The notes: generated from the letters alone by a model not told the origin. Counted from the stretch's first letter, positions 48,792 to 60,375 are shown. The stretch: DNA of 64,000 bases from Nymphaea colorata (GCF_008831285.2 NC_045148.1:1858001-1922000), one strand, 5' to 3'. Numbers and translations: made by a program.

Positions 48792-50268
48792 CTCTGAAAA
48801 GTACGTTAACCCTGCAATTGGTGTTTTCATCTTAATCAACACTTTACACACAAGAATGTTTGGCATGTAAAGAACATATGAACCAATAAATAATCTTCAA
48901 AATTCAGCCACATTGAAATGAATAATATAAAATTATGGAAGATATCCTGGTTCAGAATAATTAAACAGATCAACCTGAAGCAAAGGGAAGTTACGAGAGC
49001 TCATGCATCACATGTTGCTATCGCAGTTTGAACTGCCAAAGCACCGCTCAATTGCATAACAATAGATCTTAGAGAAACAAAAAATAAGGTCAAATTCAAA
49101 TACATGAAGAGAGTACAAGAGAGACAGGAAAAGAGAGATTACATGCTCGTGTCAAAAGGATTGAACAATATGAAGATTGATGCATAGTCATGCTTTTAGG
49201 ACATAGTTAGAGGCAACGGCATTCAAGTGATTTAAACTTGTGAGCTTGATCTCCATGTACGATTGGGTGTTCCTCATTGGCTTAATTAGAACGACTTGAT
49301 GCTCTTATTATGCATATGGATTGAACAAAAAATCAACGACAGTTCAAGCATCTAATCAGAAAACGAAAACAAAAGAAAAAGAAAAAAGAAAACAACCAAT
49401 GCCACAGACATAAAACCATGGACAAAAATCTACGAATAAAAGTCCACGGATGAAAATCCAAGCGACAAAAATCTCGTCCTAAATTTTCTATCTGTGTGTG
49501 ATAGGTTCAGACAAAAAAAGTGTGGACAAATGTCTCCTGTTTGATGAAACAGGATACAATTGCAGGGATAAAAAGTTTAACCATTGGCAACAAAGTTTTA
49601 GGTTGTGAATGTAGACAGTCTACGTGAACACAAGAAGCAAATCATGAATTTGTTTAGGTTGTCCATGTAAACAGCCAACATGTTACAAGAAACAAATCTT
49701 GAAATGAATAAGAGACACCACTAATAGCAGCATGATACATGAATCCAACTGTGCTTTATTAAACAAAGAATCTACCTGATAAGGAAGAAATAAGTGTGCT
49801 TCAACGATCATGTTCAATTAAAGCATTCGACTTCAACATCAATGACCACTACAAGAGATCAAATATTCTAGCGAGAAAAACAAACTAAAAACTGACTTCC
49901 AGCTGGTTGGAAAACACTGAACGAGGAAAACCACCGCCCAGTCCTCACAACAAGAGATCAAAAGATCAAACACTAAGACATCATCGGTGACTACTAAGAC
50001 GGAAGTAAAGCACATATATATACAATTTCTGCAGCTTCCGGAATGTGGGTAGTCGCCGAAACCAAAAAATCGACGCAAGGATTGAAAAACAGACAAATAC
50101 CAGTCGCTTGATCACCGGTGCTGTTCCCCCGACCGTCGAACACCGGAGAGCAGGCAGCAAAAGACCCAACTACAAATCATAGAGTATTCAATGTTGTTCC
50201 AACGAAGAGGGGTTTTACCTCTCATTGGCGGAGAGCGAGTCAGAAAAAACAAAGAGATAACAACATAC
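48792..50268 (-). other. 5'-UTR intron of POP5
   Basis: Bounded by an AAG/GTATGTTG donor (exon ends at 50269) and the TTTTCAG acceptor ending at 48794. The duplication endpoint 49780 lies inside it. No coding signal. Confidence 0.6.
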
Positions 50269-50450
50269 CTTGTGCTGCGGTGGAGACGGCAGCTGATGAG
50301 AAAAGGGTCTGCTTCTGCAGCTATGCCCGCTGCTGCGGGCGGTGGAGAGGAAGACGAGCGAGCGCTTGAGCAGGAGGAGAACGAGAAGCTCTAACGGGCT
50401 TTTCTTTATCAGCGGACAAAGTTCAGCCCGACTTATTTTCATGGGCCGAA
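50269..50450 (-). promoter_or_regulatory. probable POP5 first (leader) exon and promoter edge
   Basis: A GC-rich, CT-rich stretch on the reverse strand (CTTCTCGTTCTCCTCCTGCT...) ends in a good splice donor at 50269. A TGGGCC site II-type element lies at 50442-50447; such TGGGCY elements are typical of plant ribosome-biogenesis and other housekeeping promoters. An upstream ATG at 50442 is in frame through this exon if the splice uses CAGAG/ATG. I treat the exon as leader because the family protein starts at MPPFRNRY. The transcription start is not defined. Confidence 0.5.
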
Positions 50451-50766
50451 AGTCCGCGCTCTCGCCCTCTAGAGCGCCAACTTTTTTGGCCGCGCGTGAC
50501 GAAGAAGCACGGACAATATCAATAACGCGGGCAAAGGTCCCCCTTAACTCTTAAGAGGAAAATCCGCTCCTATCAAACGCCTTAGATATATAGAACCTCA
50601 GTTAATTAAGAAATACTTCTAAAAAAATTTAAAATTGTAAAAAAATAAATGCTAGATATTTCTCCAAATTTGAAGAAGTCTCAGTAACCTGGATGCATCC
50701 AAACAATCGCACACTCGATCCTGTAATTTCTTGATCAAGATCCCTCCAAAGTCATCCGAATGCTGA
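50451..50766. other. upstream of POP5, no gene seen
   Basis: GC-rich to about 50530 (CGCGCGTGACG), then AT-rich. Probably the distal POP5 promoter. Confidence 0.4.
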
Positions 50767-51100
50767 TAGAGATGTCAACACTATACCAGTTTTTAAGATA
50801 TTCATATATTCAAATTTGAAGATGAATTAAAAAATCATATCCCAATCTAAATCTAAAATCTGATTTTACAATCTCAATCTGACTTTGACTAAATTTTAAA
50901 AGCATTGGATATAGGATAAATATCCTTCATAACTAAACGTGACCTGAATCCGAACCTGATAAGATATTTATGTCGGATCAAATGTCATTTCTTACATTTG
51001 AATTTAATCGGACTTTTTAATCGAATATTAATTATTTTTTTTCATATTTGATTTTTTTGAAATGTTTATCTAATCTAAATTAGAAATATTGACATTCGTA
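50767..51100. mobile_element. degenerate non-autonomous relative of the hAT element
   Basis: Begins TAGAGATGTCAAC and ends ATTGACATTCGTA, degraded forms of the TAGGGATGTCAAC terminus of the hAT element at 51754-56757. The interior shares its ATTCATATATTC and AATCCGAACC-type subterminal motifs. About 334 bp, no coding capacity. No convincing 8-bp target duplication. Confidence 0.45.
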
Positions 51101-51753
51101 AATGGAAGATATTCTAAGGGATCGTTTCTCCTGAAAAAATTAAAACATGACATGATCGAACGATATAAGAAAAAATATAAGCCTTAAGTGGAGGCATAAT
51201 TCTAGCTTGACAAAATTTTGGGATAAAAAAGGTAAATTTTGCAAGAAAAAGTCTTCCTTCAAAGATTTGACACTTTGGTATACAAGGAAAATGACTTTAA
51301 ACTTTACAATAGCACTGCCATACATGGCTTGAACACTCTCCCATCTCATTCTTATCAAGCATTCATGCCTAAAACGCAGCAAACCATGCCCCAAATGCCC
51401 CAAGGTTAATGTTAGCAGCGTTCGGATATGAGGTCAGAGGTCATTTCAATTAAAATTTGATGGTCTTATCGGGTGGGTTTAGTCTCTCTCCCTCTTGATG
51501 AGGGTTTGTTTTTTGCCCTCTTTTGTTGCAAATGACAGCTATGCCCACCCATTGGGGATGTTCATTGAGTTGAGCCAGCTTCAACTAGATTCAAACTCAA
51601 CTTATTTAATAAACATGTCAAGTTCAAGTTAGAAATGTACTCATTTACATTAACCAGTCGAACTCAAGCTTGAACTCATGAAAGAAAAATACATAAAAGT
51701 AGTCATATAAAAAACCAAGTCGAACTAAGCTTAAACTCATGGAAGGAAAAACT
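51101..51753. other. no gene; partial direct repeats
   Basis: The motif ACATAAAAGTAGTCAT.TAAAAAAC occurs at about 51690 and again at 56782 on the far side of the hAT element. The hAT therefore inserted into a small pre-existing repeat of the form GAACT(C)AAGCTT(G)AACTCATG. Confidence 0.5.
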
Positions 51754-51769
51754 TAAGGATGTCAACGGA

Positions 51770-52200
51770 TCAGATTCAGATCGGATATACCTTTTACCAT
51801 ATCTGATTTTTCGGATATTCATATATTCGGATTTGGATTATGATTCGAATTTGGATGAATTTTTTTTATACCATATTCGGATCCGAATTTAAAATCTACA
51901 TCCGAATCCGATTTTTAGTTATACTTGAATCCGATCTGAAGTTGAATTTTAATATCTGAATCCGATCCGAATCCGATTTTTAAGTTATATCCGAATCCGA
52001 ATTTTAGTTATACTTGAATCCTATTCGAATCCGAATTTTAATACATGAATCCGATCCAAAACTGATTTTTAAGTTATACCTGAGTCCGATCCGAATCCAA
52101 CTTTTAAGTTATATCCGAATCTAATCTGAATCCAACTTTTAAGTTATATCCAAATCCAATGTATGACTTTTAAGCCATATGTAAATCTGTTCCAAATCTG
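51770..52200. repeat. left subterminal repeat cluster of the hAT element
   Basis: Ten or more degenerate copies of (GA)TCCGAATCCGAxTTTTAAGTTATA. The related cluster at the other end (about 56545-56740) has GGATTCGGATATC and GGATCGGATACG copies in the opposite sense. Confidence 0.85.
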
Positions 52201-52747
52201 ATTTATGCACTAAAATTCTAAAAATATATAGTAAACACTAAATGAACTATGAAACTCAATCTTAACATCACACTAGCTCAAACTTGACTTTCAAACTTTA
52301 TTCTCTATAGTATAAAAATTTAAATTTTCAAAAATTGTACTTGGTTGTTGTTCATTGATGCAATAAGTGACTAGACGAGTCATCCTTCACAACTTCAATA
52401 ATAATAAAAAAAATTATCATATAGTCCAAGCCTGTAAAATTTTTCTTTCAATGCCTCCATTTGCCATAATGGATATGACCTTTCTGTTTGGATATATACT
52501 TCAACCATGTTGATACTATATTAAGGTCCTAAGGATAATGATATCAAATTAACCTGCATTATGTAAATGAAAACTTTAATTAAATAAACATCTTAGACAC
52601 ATAACTGTAGGTTTTAATTGATGTAATGAAAACAGATAAATACAAAAGAATATATACATCTAATTTATGATTCTGATTCAGTTTAAATGTATGCAGATGC
52701 AAATGGTGCTTCCTCTTCAGGTAAAGGTGTAGGCAAATCGGAATCAT

Positions 52748-53890
52748 CTAACAAAAGAATAAAATAAGCAACACAAAAATATGTTTAAAAACATTAATAA
52801 TAAATATTTTACCTTCAGTCTGATCTTGCAACCAATCTTGTGCACAAATCAAAGTCTTCACGGTCTTGGAACGTAATCTACTTCTGTATAAATCAAGAAT
52901 ACGTCTACATGTGCTCAATGTTGACTCAGATGCAACAGTTGATATAGGAATAGCCAAAATATCACATACCATTCTAAATAACACAGGATATTTAGATGCA
53001 TTAATTTTCCACCAAGTCAAAATGTCAATTGGATTGTTTTTAGGGTAAATGGACTCTTCCAAATACAACTTCAAATCTGATTTTGTGTGTTGGTTTTGTG
53101 ATGATTCTTCAAGATAATCATCTAGTGCACTTGTTATAGGTTTCTTATTAGAAGAAACCTCAATCAAAGAAGTAAAACTATATGCATCATTATCATTCTC
53201 AACATCAACAATATAACCAGCACCAGCAGAGAGTGTCTTCAATGCATAAGTAGCTTTACATTCATTATAAAGATCACAAAGATAATTCTTAATTACAGAG
53301 ACAAATTCATATGTTTCATCTTTGTAAAATTGCCTATAATAAAACTCAATTATTTTTATCTTATAATGAAGATCAAATACCACTGCAACTGCTAAAATTA
53401 AATTGCATATATCTCAATACTTGTCAAACTTTATTTTCATCCTTATTGTCATATTTGAAAGACAAATATCTGAACTTGAATGCATTTTTTTAATTTCCAA
53501 TTTTATTTCACAAAACTCTTTAAAGAAGATATTGGAAGTTGGACGCTTGACTGCAGAAATATTAGTAGCATCATAAAATACTTTTAAACTGTTATGAATA
53601 ATAGTAGTCTTCTTCCACTCGTCCTTTGTCGGTGTCAAATGATAGTGACAATTAAGTTCTTCAAAACGACCAAAAGCTTCTTTATATTGTAAAGCTACAT
53701 CAAACATAAGAAATGTTGAGTTCCATCTAGTTGGAACATCAAGACAAAACTTTTTCTCACAAGTACCTTTGACATGACGCACTGCTCGATCAAAAATTTC
53801 ACATCGAGCTGGAGATGCCTTAATATATTTTATGCTTTCTGTGATCTTGTCAAGCATAAAATATGTTCTTGAAATCACAAGCAAACACAT
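52748..53890 (-). pseudogene. hAT transposase (RICESLEEPER/BED type), C-terminal two thirds
   Basis: Reading on the reverse strand from about 53890: DKITESIKYIKASPARCEIF, LDVPTRWNSTFLMFDVAL, then KFDKY followed by TGA at 53416-53414 where the family has Trp, then AVVFDLHYKIKIIEFYY. Finally comes the hAT dimerisation region with DILTWWKINASKYPVLFRM, CDILAIPISTVASESTLST and LICAQDWLQ. The order and motifs are those of plant zinc-finger BED/hAT transposases with the RNase H-like core. The N-terminal part, including any BED finger and the first catalytic Asp, is missing, replaced by the DUF26 fragment and AT-rich DNA. Apart from the one nonsense codon the frame is open. Confidence 0.88.
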
Positions 53891-53971
53891 CAAAACCAAG
53901 AGGCAGGAAAAAACTTTAGGGGACAAAAACATTACCTTAGGCATTGGCGACGATAAGGGCAAGCGCTTTCA

Positions 53972-54143
53972 GGATGAAATGGTCGAGTCCTCCCTTTTGG
54001 TACTGCACCAGCAACTCCAACTACACGGCAAACAACAACTTCGACCACAACCTACGCCGTGCGTTGGCCTCCCTGGAAGCCAACGTTTCCCTCACCAACT
54101 TCTACAATGCCACCGAGGGCAGGAAACCCAACCAAGTCACCTC
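53972..54143 (+). pseudogene. captured DUF26 (Gnk2-type) domain fragment inside the hAT element
   Basis: Forward-strand frame with WYCTSNSNYTANNNFDHNL, ALASLEANVSLTNFYNAT and a following EGRKPNQV. This is the start of a DUF26/stress-antifungal domain, as in cysteine-rich receptor-like kinases and plasmodesmal proteins: Cys, then N-Y-T-x-N-S/N-x-F, then FYN-T/A-T-x-G. It is markedly richer in G+C than the DNA around it, and only about half of one domain is present. It lies head-to-head against the broken transposase. A transduplicated host exon fragment, not a working gene. Confidence 0.78.
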
Positions 54144-54420
54144 AAACTTTTTTTGTTTTGACCCTGAGTATCATGTGCTTGAGACAAGGATGCGAGAGAG
54201 AGAAAGGAAGAAGAAAAGAGGGGAGGAACAGGTTCTTCTTCAGAACAGGGAAGGAAGAACGTCGAGCAGTTCTTCTTCTTTTTTTTGTTTTTTTTTTTGT
54301 TGGGCCGTACGGAAGAAGAAACGACACCCAATCATCTTCAATAACTTCATTCAACAGCCAATAAAAATGATTGCTTTTACAAGCAAACAAAGTGGGCGGG
54401 AAGCTTTATTTTCATTTTAA
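54144..54420. other. low-complexity purine/pyrimidine stretch within the hAT
   Basis: Continues the open frame of the DUF26 fragment as GA-rich and then T-rich sequence. The predicted peptides (Lys/Arg/Glu runs) are low complexity. Perhaps further captured non-coding DNA. Confidence 0.4.
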
Positions 54421-54894
54421 ATTAGGTCAAATTAACTTGAACTTAAAGGAAAAACTATGGTTTTTTAATTTCGTCCAACCTAAAGCTAGTTGAAAATTGT
54501 AATCATTATTTTGTTATTATTTTTATTTTTAATTTATTATGTATATAACAAAATAACCATTTATATATTATTATTACAATTTAGTTATTAATGTATACAA
54601 CATACTTAAATAATTGTATTCCCTTCAAAAATATCAGAACAACATATATTATATAAGTAATTTACTAATATGACATTCTAATTTCTAACTGGGCTCGGGT
54701 GTGAGTCGGAGCTGCACCCATGTCCGGTGCGCACCCGACTTGATGCGACGCGGGTGCGACAATAAAATAAAAGAGTTCGGATGACTCATTGCTAAAAAAA
54801 ATTTAAAAAATTATGTCTTGGCTTCACCTAAAATTTTAAAACTATAGTTTGACTCTGGCAAGAAAACAACTGCTAAGTATATTGTATATAAAAA

Positions 54895-56150
54895 AACTAT
54901 TATTTGATGATGATCACTTATTGTGAATTATTAAATTAGATGACCCATATTATTTCTCATTAAAGAAAAATCTTATTTAATGATTTTTGTTCATTTCATT
55001 GAGTTAATTAAAATATTTTATGTTACATCCGTAAAAAGAGTGTTCAATTATATATCAGATAATTTATTAAATTGAACAATTTGTTATTTTGCTACTAATT
55101 AAAGGTTTTTGTTTTCAAATTTGTGAAATCTATGTTATATATTAAATACCTAAGACTTTTGGATAAGAATTTATTTGATAAATAAAATTTTTTTATGAGT
55201 TTAGCAGTTTTTTTATATTAAATATATTTATTTGAGATTATATACAGTGAAGAAGTTTTCAATTAAAACGAATATCATAATGTGTTTAAGATTTTCTATT
55301 TCTTATAAAACATTTTTTTTAAATTAGTTTTAAAAAAAAATATTGTTTGCTATCAACTTTTTTTTCATAAGTGACATACATGTCAATAGTTTTTCTTGAC
55401 ACCTTTCCTTTTTTAAATATATAATATAGTTATTCTTGAAAACAATTTGACTTAAAAGTCCATTAAGATTTATAGCTTTAAAAAGGGTTTTTTCATATTT
55501 TAAAAATCCCATTATTTTGAAATTTTTATTGAAGTTTTCTTTATTATTTTTAATTAAATAAATATATTATTTAAGATTTCCTACTAAAATACACAATGAA
55601 GAAGCTTTCATGCTTTCGTTACAAAAATTGTGAATATTGAACATTAATTGGTTCATTTTTAACTAATAGTGTATTTTAAATTGAGTAAACTATTATTTCA
55701 TGATGATCACTTATTGTGAATTATTAAATCATGTGACCTATATTATTTATCATTAAAAAAATATTATTTAATGATTTTTTTTCATTTTATTGAGTTAATT
55801 GAAATAATTTGTGTTACACCCATAAAAAGAGGATTTAATAATATATCAAATAATTTATTAATCCTCTTACCTTCATTACAATAATTATTCTTTACATAAA
55901 ATTGTATAATTATTCCAATGATATGTAAGATAGTTTATTAAATCGAACAATTTGTTGTTTTCCTAATAGTTAGAAGCTTTTGTTTTCAAATTTGTGAATT
56001 ATGTGTTATATATCAAATACCTAAGACATTTGGACATATTATATGATTATACAAAATGATTTACTTGATTGATTAAATAAATAATTTTTAATTTCATAAA
56101 TTAAAACTTTTTTATGAGTTCAAGAGTTTTTTTATATTAAATATATTTAC
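54895..56150. repeat. two diverged direct repeats in the AT-rich half of the hAT element
   Basis: Block ACTATTATTTGATGATGATC...CTTATTGTGAATTATTAAAT (54897) recurs at 55689. The later block TTTGTTTTCAAATTTGTGAA...AAATACCTAAGAC (about 55106) recurs at about 55979. Spacing is 790-870 bp with indels. Hence an internal tandem duplication of roughly 0.8 kb, with no coding capacity. Confidence 0.75.
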
Positions 56151-56757
56151 TTGTGATTAATTTTTATATTTTTAAAAATACTAATTTTATTGAAATTTCT
56201 TGATAGAAGTTTTTATTATTATTTTTAATTAAATAAATACATTATTTAAGATATCCTGTTTAGTAAACTATAATAGTTTGCTTGTTTACACAAAAACGTT
56301 TAATTAAATATAATATTAATTATTAATTAATTAGTTTTAAATGATATAGTTTTAAATACTTTAAGTTAAATGGTATACATAGTAACTATATGACTATTAT
56401 TATATGTAACTTCGTAAAAACCGTTAACTCTTAATCAGATTATACGTTCATATACAATTTAATTTTTTTTTATATCATAACTATAAGTTGGTGTGCTTGG
56501 TTAAAGCTTTTGCCTAGGTCTCTACTTCAAAACATAGGGACACCAACTCAAACTCTGAGTTTGGATTCGGATATCAACTCACGGTTCAGATTCGGATGTC
56601 AAGTTGTAATTCAGATTGTTAAATATTCGATCAAATATTTACTTAAAACTGAATCTGAATCTGTATCCTATCGAATGTTACTTCTTAAATCTGATTGGTA
56701 ACCATATCTGAATTTTTACAAACAATTCGGATCGGATACGATCCGTTGACATCCCTA

Positions 56758-59700
56758 AGAAAAATAGATAAAAGGAAAGTACATAAAAGTAGTCATCTAA
56801 AAAACAGAAGTTGTGACCATAGAGTTCCTTGTGGCTAGCAAGCACCAAGTTGAGAGATTGAACTTGGTTATTCCCATGTGTTTAAAAAAAGTTAAATTTT
56901 TAACAACCGGCTCAGCTAGTTCTCGGCTGAGTTGAGTTATTTGAGGAGCCCCTTGGAACTCAAGTCGAAGGACAGTGGATATATGAGATTTTAGTTTTTG
57001 AATAACCTGAGGGGAATTAAGTTTTTCCCTCCTTTTTATAAAACCATGTTTTGTCAAAAGTAGGTTCTCTTCAAATCCAGTTTTCATGAAACCCAAACAC
57101 TCTAAAAATCCGGTTTTGAAGGCAAAAACAGGTTTTTTGGGTTGCTGCCATTCAAACACCTTCTAAAACGGAGACGTCGGATGGGATCTAAGGCCAGCCG
57201 GCCCTGCCACTCATTAAGCAACCCCCTCCATTGCCGGAAAAACAATGAGAAGCAAGGAGAAGCTGGTGGTGCTAGAAACATAAAGAACAAGTGAAACACA
57301 CCAGAAAAACTACAATTCAAATGCTACTGCTCACAGTCTCCGGAAAACTACTGCTCGGCTTAACCCCGGATTTTATTAAAACAAAATTAGGAATGGTATG
57401 CACAGAACAAAATGGGGATCAAGAAGGTCTTATCCGTTTACAAGCAGTCCCGGAAAGGTAGCCAATCTTTAGGTAGCCTATGCCAGAGTTTACAGAAATC
57501 TGCTCTATCAAAACAGTTCAATAGGTGGAAAGTTTCGGGTGCAGGAAAGCCTCTAGCAAACACTTCTTATCTTCAAGTTCTCACAGAAATCATCAAAACA
57601 GGGAAGATGGTAGCCCTGGTTACTACTTCTCTCAGTGTCAAGTGTCTATATGCTAATGCATGCCCATTTGTTGCCTTTACATGCATGAATAGATCCGGGT
57701 CTAGGCGATCAAGTGCAGATCCACCAGACCCATTACTTTGTAACTAGAAGCAAGTTCAATGAGTCAGAGAGAAGTTGGCTGCCCATTACTGGTTTAATCA
57801 AGTGGCTCAAACCTAATGGACATAGACCCATGTTGCTGGGCTCACTGTCAATTCTCAGGGAAGTGAGTCTTCGACGAGCAAGTTAAACCAACACAACCAA
57901 GTCTTGGATGAAAATTAAAAAAACAAAGGTGACGGCAAAATTAATGCAGATCATGTTGCCTGGGTTGGAGTCACTTTAGGAGCTGCCATATGCTGGAACA
58001 ATTTGCCCGTTCAAAACTGTGCATGCGATTTTCATCTCACACGGCTCCAAAGTGATGAAAAGAAAGAAGAACTTATCTTGTTTGTTTTTTGTTACCTTTC
58101 TTAGAAATATGTATGACCGAATCCATTCAATTTTTTTTTAAAAAAAAATTGCTAATCTTTAACTTTTTGAGAAATTTCTGGTTGTGATTGATTTTCTCAA
58201 TCTTTTCGACCTTGGTTCTGCAAGAGCAAGTCGATCGGAAAGGTTAAGAAATAGAATCATCCAATTCGATTTGTTCTCAATAGCCATGAGATGATCATTT
58301 TAAGGTGATCTGTTTGTTGATGGATGCTTTTATTCATCCCTTGGAACAGAAAATGATAAGTTCTTTTATTATAGAGACAGAGGAAAGTATGCTGATGTTG
58401 GTGGCTGTGATATTAATGGCGACAATGTCAATTTCAGGATAAAAGTATGACAGGAAAACAGAAAGTCCAGCAGCTGTACTTGGCCGTAACATGACCGAAA
58501 ATCCAATGTTACGATCTCGCGATTGTTGGAGTAATCTAGAATTCGGAATGAGGAACCATTAAGTTCCCATTTGATCAGAAACTTAGAAACTTGAAGCCCA
58601 TTCTAAAAATCTTAGAACTGATTGATATTTGCTTTTAATGCAAATACATCAAAAAGTTGAATTTGCAGCTTCATTGTGAGTAAGCATCCCAAACCTACAT
58701 CAGCATAAGCAGCTTTTCATGTTGCTTTGCATGATCCTTGGCTATTGCAGTCATGACCATTTTGGTATCAAATCCAGTTCAATTTTGGCCCCAATGCTTG
58801 CGCCTTAAGGTGGGTGGATTGTAACACTCTATTAAATAGTTTAATTACGTATCTAAAATTATGAAGAATCTTAAGGAAATTATACATGAAATTGTTAAGT
58901 AATTGGTTGTCATGGTTCATAACTTTTTTGGGGTTGAAATCAAAGCTGCTAGAAAGCGGGTTGAGATATGCCAAGCAAAGTTGTGACATGTGAACCAGAA
59001 TGGAAGTTGGACCTACGTTCAAACCACTATATTTGGCGAGCAAAATGGGTTCATATTGCATACTAAGTAGCCGTAGTAGACTCTACTTGGGTCCATTATT
59101 TTCAAGACTTGGAGAGCTTGCACTTATCTTCTCCCACGCATGTAACTAACTTTCTTAGTAACTGTCCTGAGGAGTCTTGGTGTGCCGGGCTTGAGCCAGT
59201 GGCGGATACGCTTTGGGCTCCTGGCTCGAAGGGCGTGGGCGATAAAAGGACGTGCTGCAGTAATGAAATATGGATTCTAACTTATATTTGTCACTAACTT
59301 GGATTTGCAATAATTTGTAAAACGCGTAGGATTTGGACAAAGAAGATAAGTTTACTATCACTGCCTACATTAATGATGCAAATAGAAAGAGATTTTATAG
59401 CCAAAATGAAGGGAATTATATTGGTATTCATTTCATTAGTGCATTTTTCCTTTATTCGTCATTGTAAGGATTGCACTCCTTAGCTGTATAAGGATTGCAT
59501 GATGTTTATGTGTGTGTGTGTGTGTGAATATATATAAAACCTAGGTGTGTAGGTGTGTTCAGTGCGTGCTTAAAAGAAGGAAGAAGAAAAGGAAGATGTC
59601 AAGGAAGAATCACTAGGTTGCTGGTGTCCAAGAGCAACATGATAGATTCTTGTAGACAAAAAATCAAAAATGAGACGGATGCACAAGTCGAGGTCTACTA

Positions 59701-59799
59701 TTCCCTAAAGTGGGTATAGCCGGAGCAATAATGTCCTTGGAAAGCAACCTTAGTGGCTCTATGAAGAACCCACTATTTCGGGGAGACATCTCTTTCATG
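56758..59799. other. no recognisable gene
   Basis: Frames at 57412-57747 (forward) and 56797-57159 (reverse) have no family motif and no consistent codon pattern. The sequence is of mixed composition with short repeats only. I see no exon-intron series here. Confidence 0.5.
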
Positions 59800-59990
59800 T
59801 GGCCAACCAGTGTGTAACTTAGCTGGTTGGATCTGCGGCGTGTGAACTGCATGTCTCAGGTTCAATTCTCATGGGCATTATACACTCAGGTCCTGCAGGC
59901 TTGCCGGACCGCATTGAGAGGTAAGCGCTGAGGGTGAGGTCCTGCGGGCTTACAAGACGGCTGTGGTTGTCGTTGCGGCCCCTCTCCCCT
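59800..59990 (+). mobile_element. possible tRNA-derived SINE
   Basis: TGTGTAACTTAGCTGGTTGG (about 59812-59831) resembles a pol III box A region, and GGTTCAATTCT at 59859-59869 fits box B (GGTTCRANNCY) at the right spacing. A GC-rich body follows with two CAGGTCCTGC.GGCTT / GAGGTCCTGCGGGCTT repeats, ending near a T/C-rich tail (CTCTCCCCTTGCTCTC). Only one copy is in the window, so borders are approximate. Confidence 0.4.
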
Positions 59991-60375
59991 TGCTCTCTTT
60001 CATGTGATTGATCAAAACCCTAGAGATATCTCCTATTGCAGCTACATATATCCTTTGGATCGTCATCTTGGAAGGTCCACCTTTCTTGCCAGTATCAAAT
60101 CAACTCCCAATTTCTATAGGTCATACTCCACAACAACAAGGGAAGTTTGGACACCAAGTGGTTTTGCATCTTGGGTTTGGATCCATTTATTTGATCCAAT
60201 TAATGAAATGATTAACAAGAAGTCAATTATACATCAAATTTTTCTACTAGACAATGCTAGGTTTAAAGCATGAATTGTAACAGTCAGTCAATTGCAATTA
60301 CCAAATGTTATGTCTGTCCTTATAAATTAACCATTACATAGGGCAGCCTAAATGCAAAATCGTTGATTTGGCCTC

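Larger units (their letters stand above)
34957..49780. repeat. tandem segmental duplication, unit B (CslH copy 5 plus intact POP5)
   Basis: Second copy of the block described at 23697-34956. It is 14.8 kb against 11.3 kb; removing the 3337-bp insertion at 35989-39325 brings it to about 11.5 kb, so the two units are otherwise colinear. A GAT/TGAT microhomology is visible at the junction (CCTGAT next to CGATTAATAG). Confidence 0.88.
51754..56757 (-). mobile_element. hAT-family DNA transposon, 5.0 kb, with captured gene fragment
   Basis: Left end TAAGGATGTCAACGGATC and right end (reverse strand) TAGGGATGTCAACGGATC agree at 17 of 18 positions, and TAGGGATG is a typical hAT terminus. Inside both ends are many copies of an ATCCGAATCCGA-type motif (51770-52200 and 56545-56730), matching the subterminal transposase-binding repeats of hAT elements. 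The interior holds a reverse-strand hAT transposase remnant, a DUF26 gene fragment on the opposite strand and an AT-rich filler region. Flanks are GAAAAACT on the left and (A)GAAAAATA on the right: 6 of 8 if offset by one, so the target duplication is imperfect. Confidence 0.88.

Noticed and set aside
51770-52200. An independent satellite or CRISPR-like repeat array
   Set aside because: Repeats are degenerate and lack unique spacers. They are mirrored at the other hAT end, so they are subterminal transposon repeats.
53944-54420. A complete DUF26 secreted protein gene of 158 codons
   Set aside because: Only about half of one DUF26 domain is present, without signal peptide or the CxxC core. 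The rest of the frame is low-complexity Arg/Glu/Lys and Ser/Phe sequence.
57412-57747. A 111-codon gene in the right-hand region
   Set aside because: No recognisable motif, no splice partners and no homologous copy in the window; likely chance.
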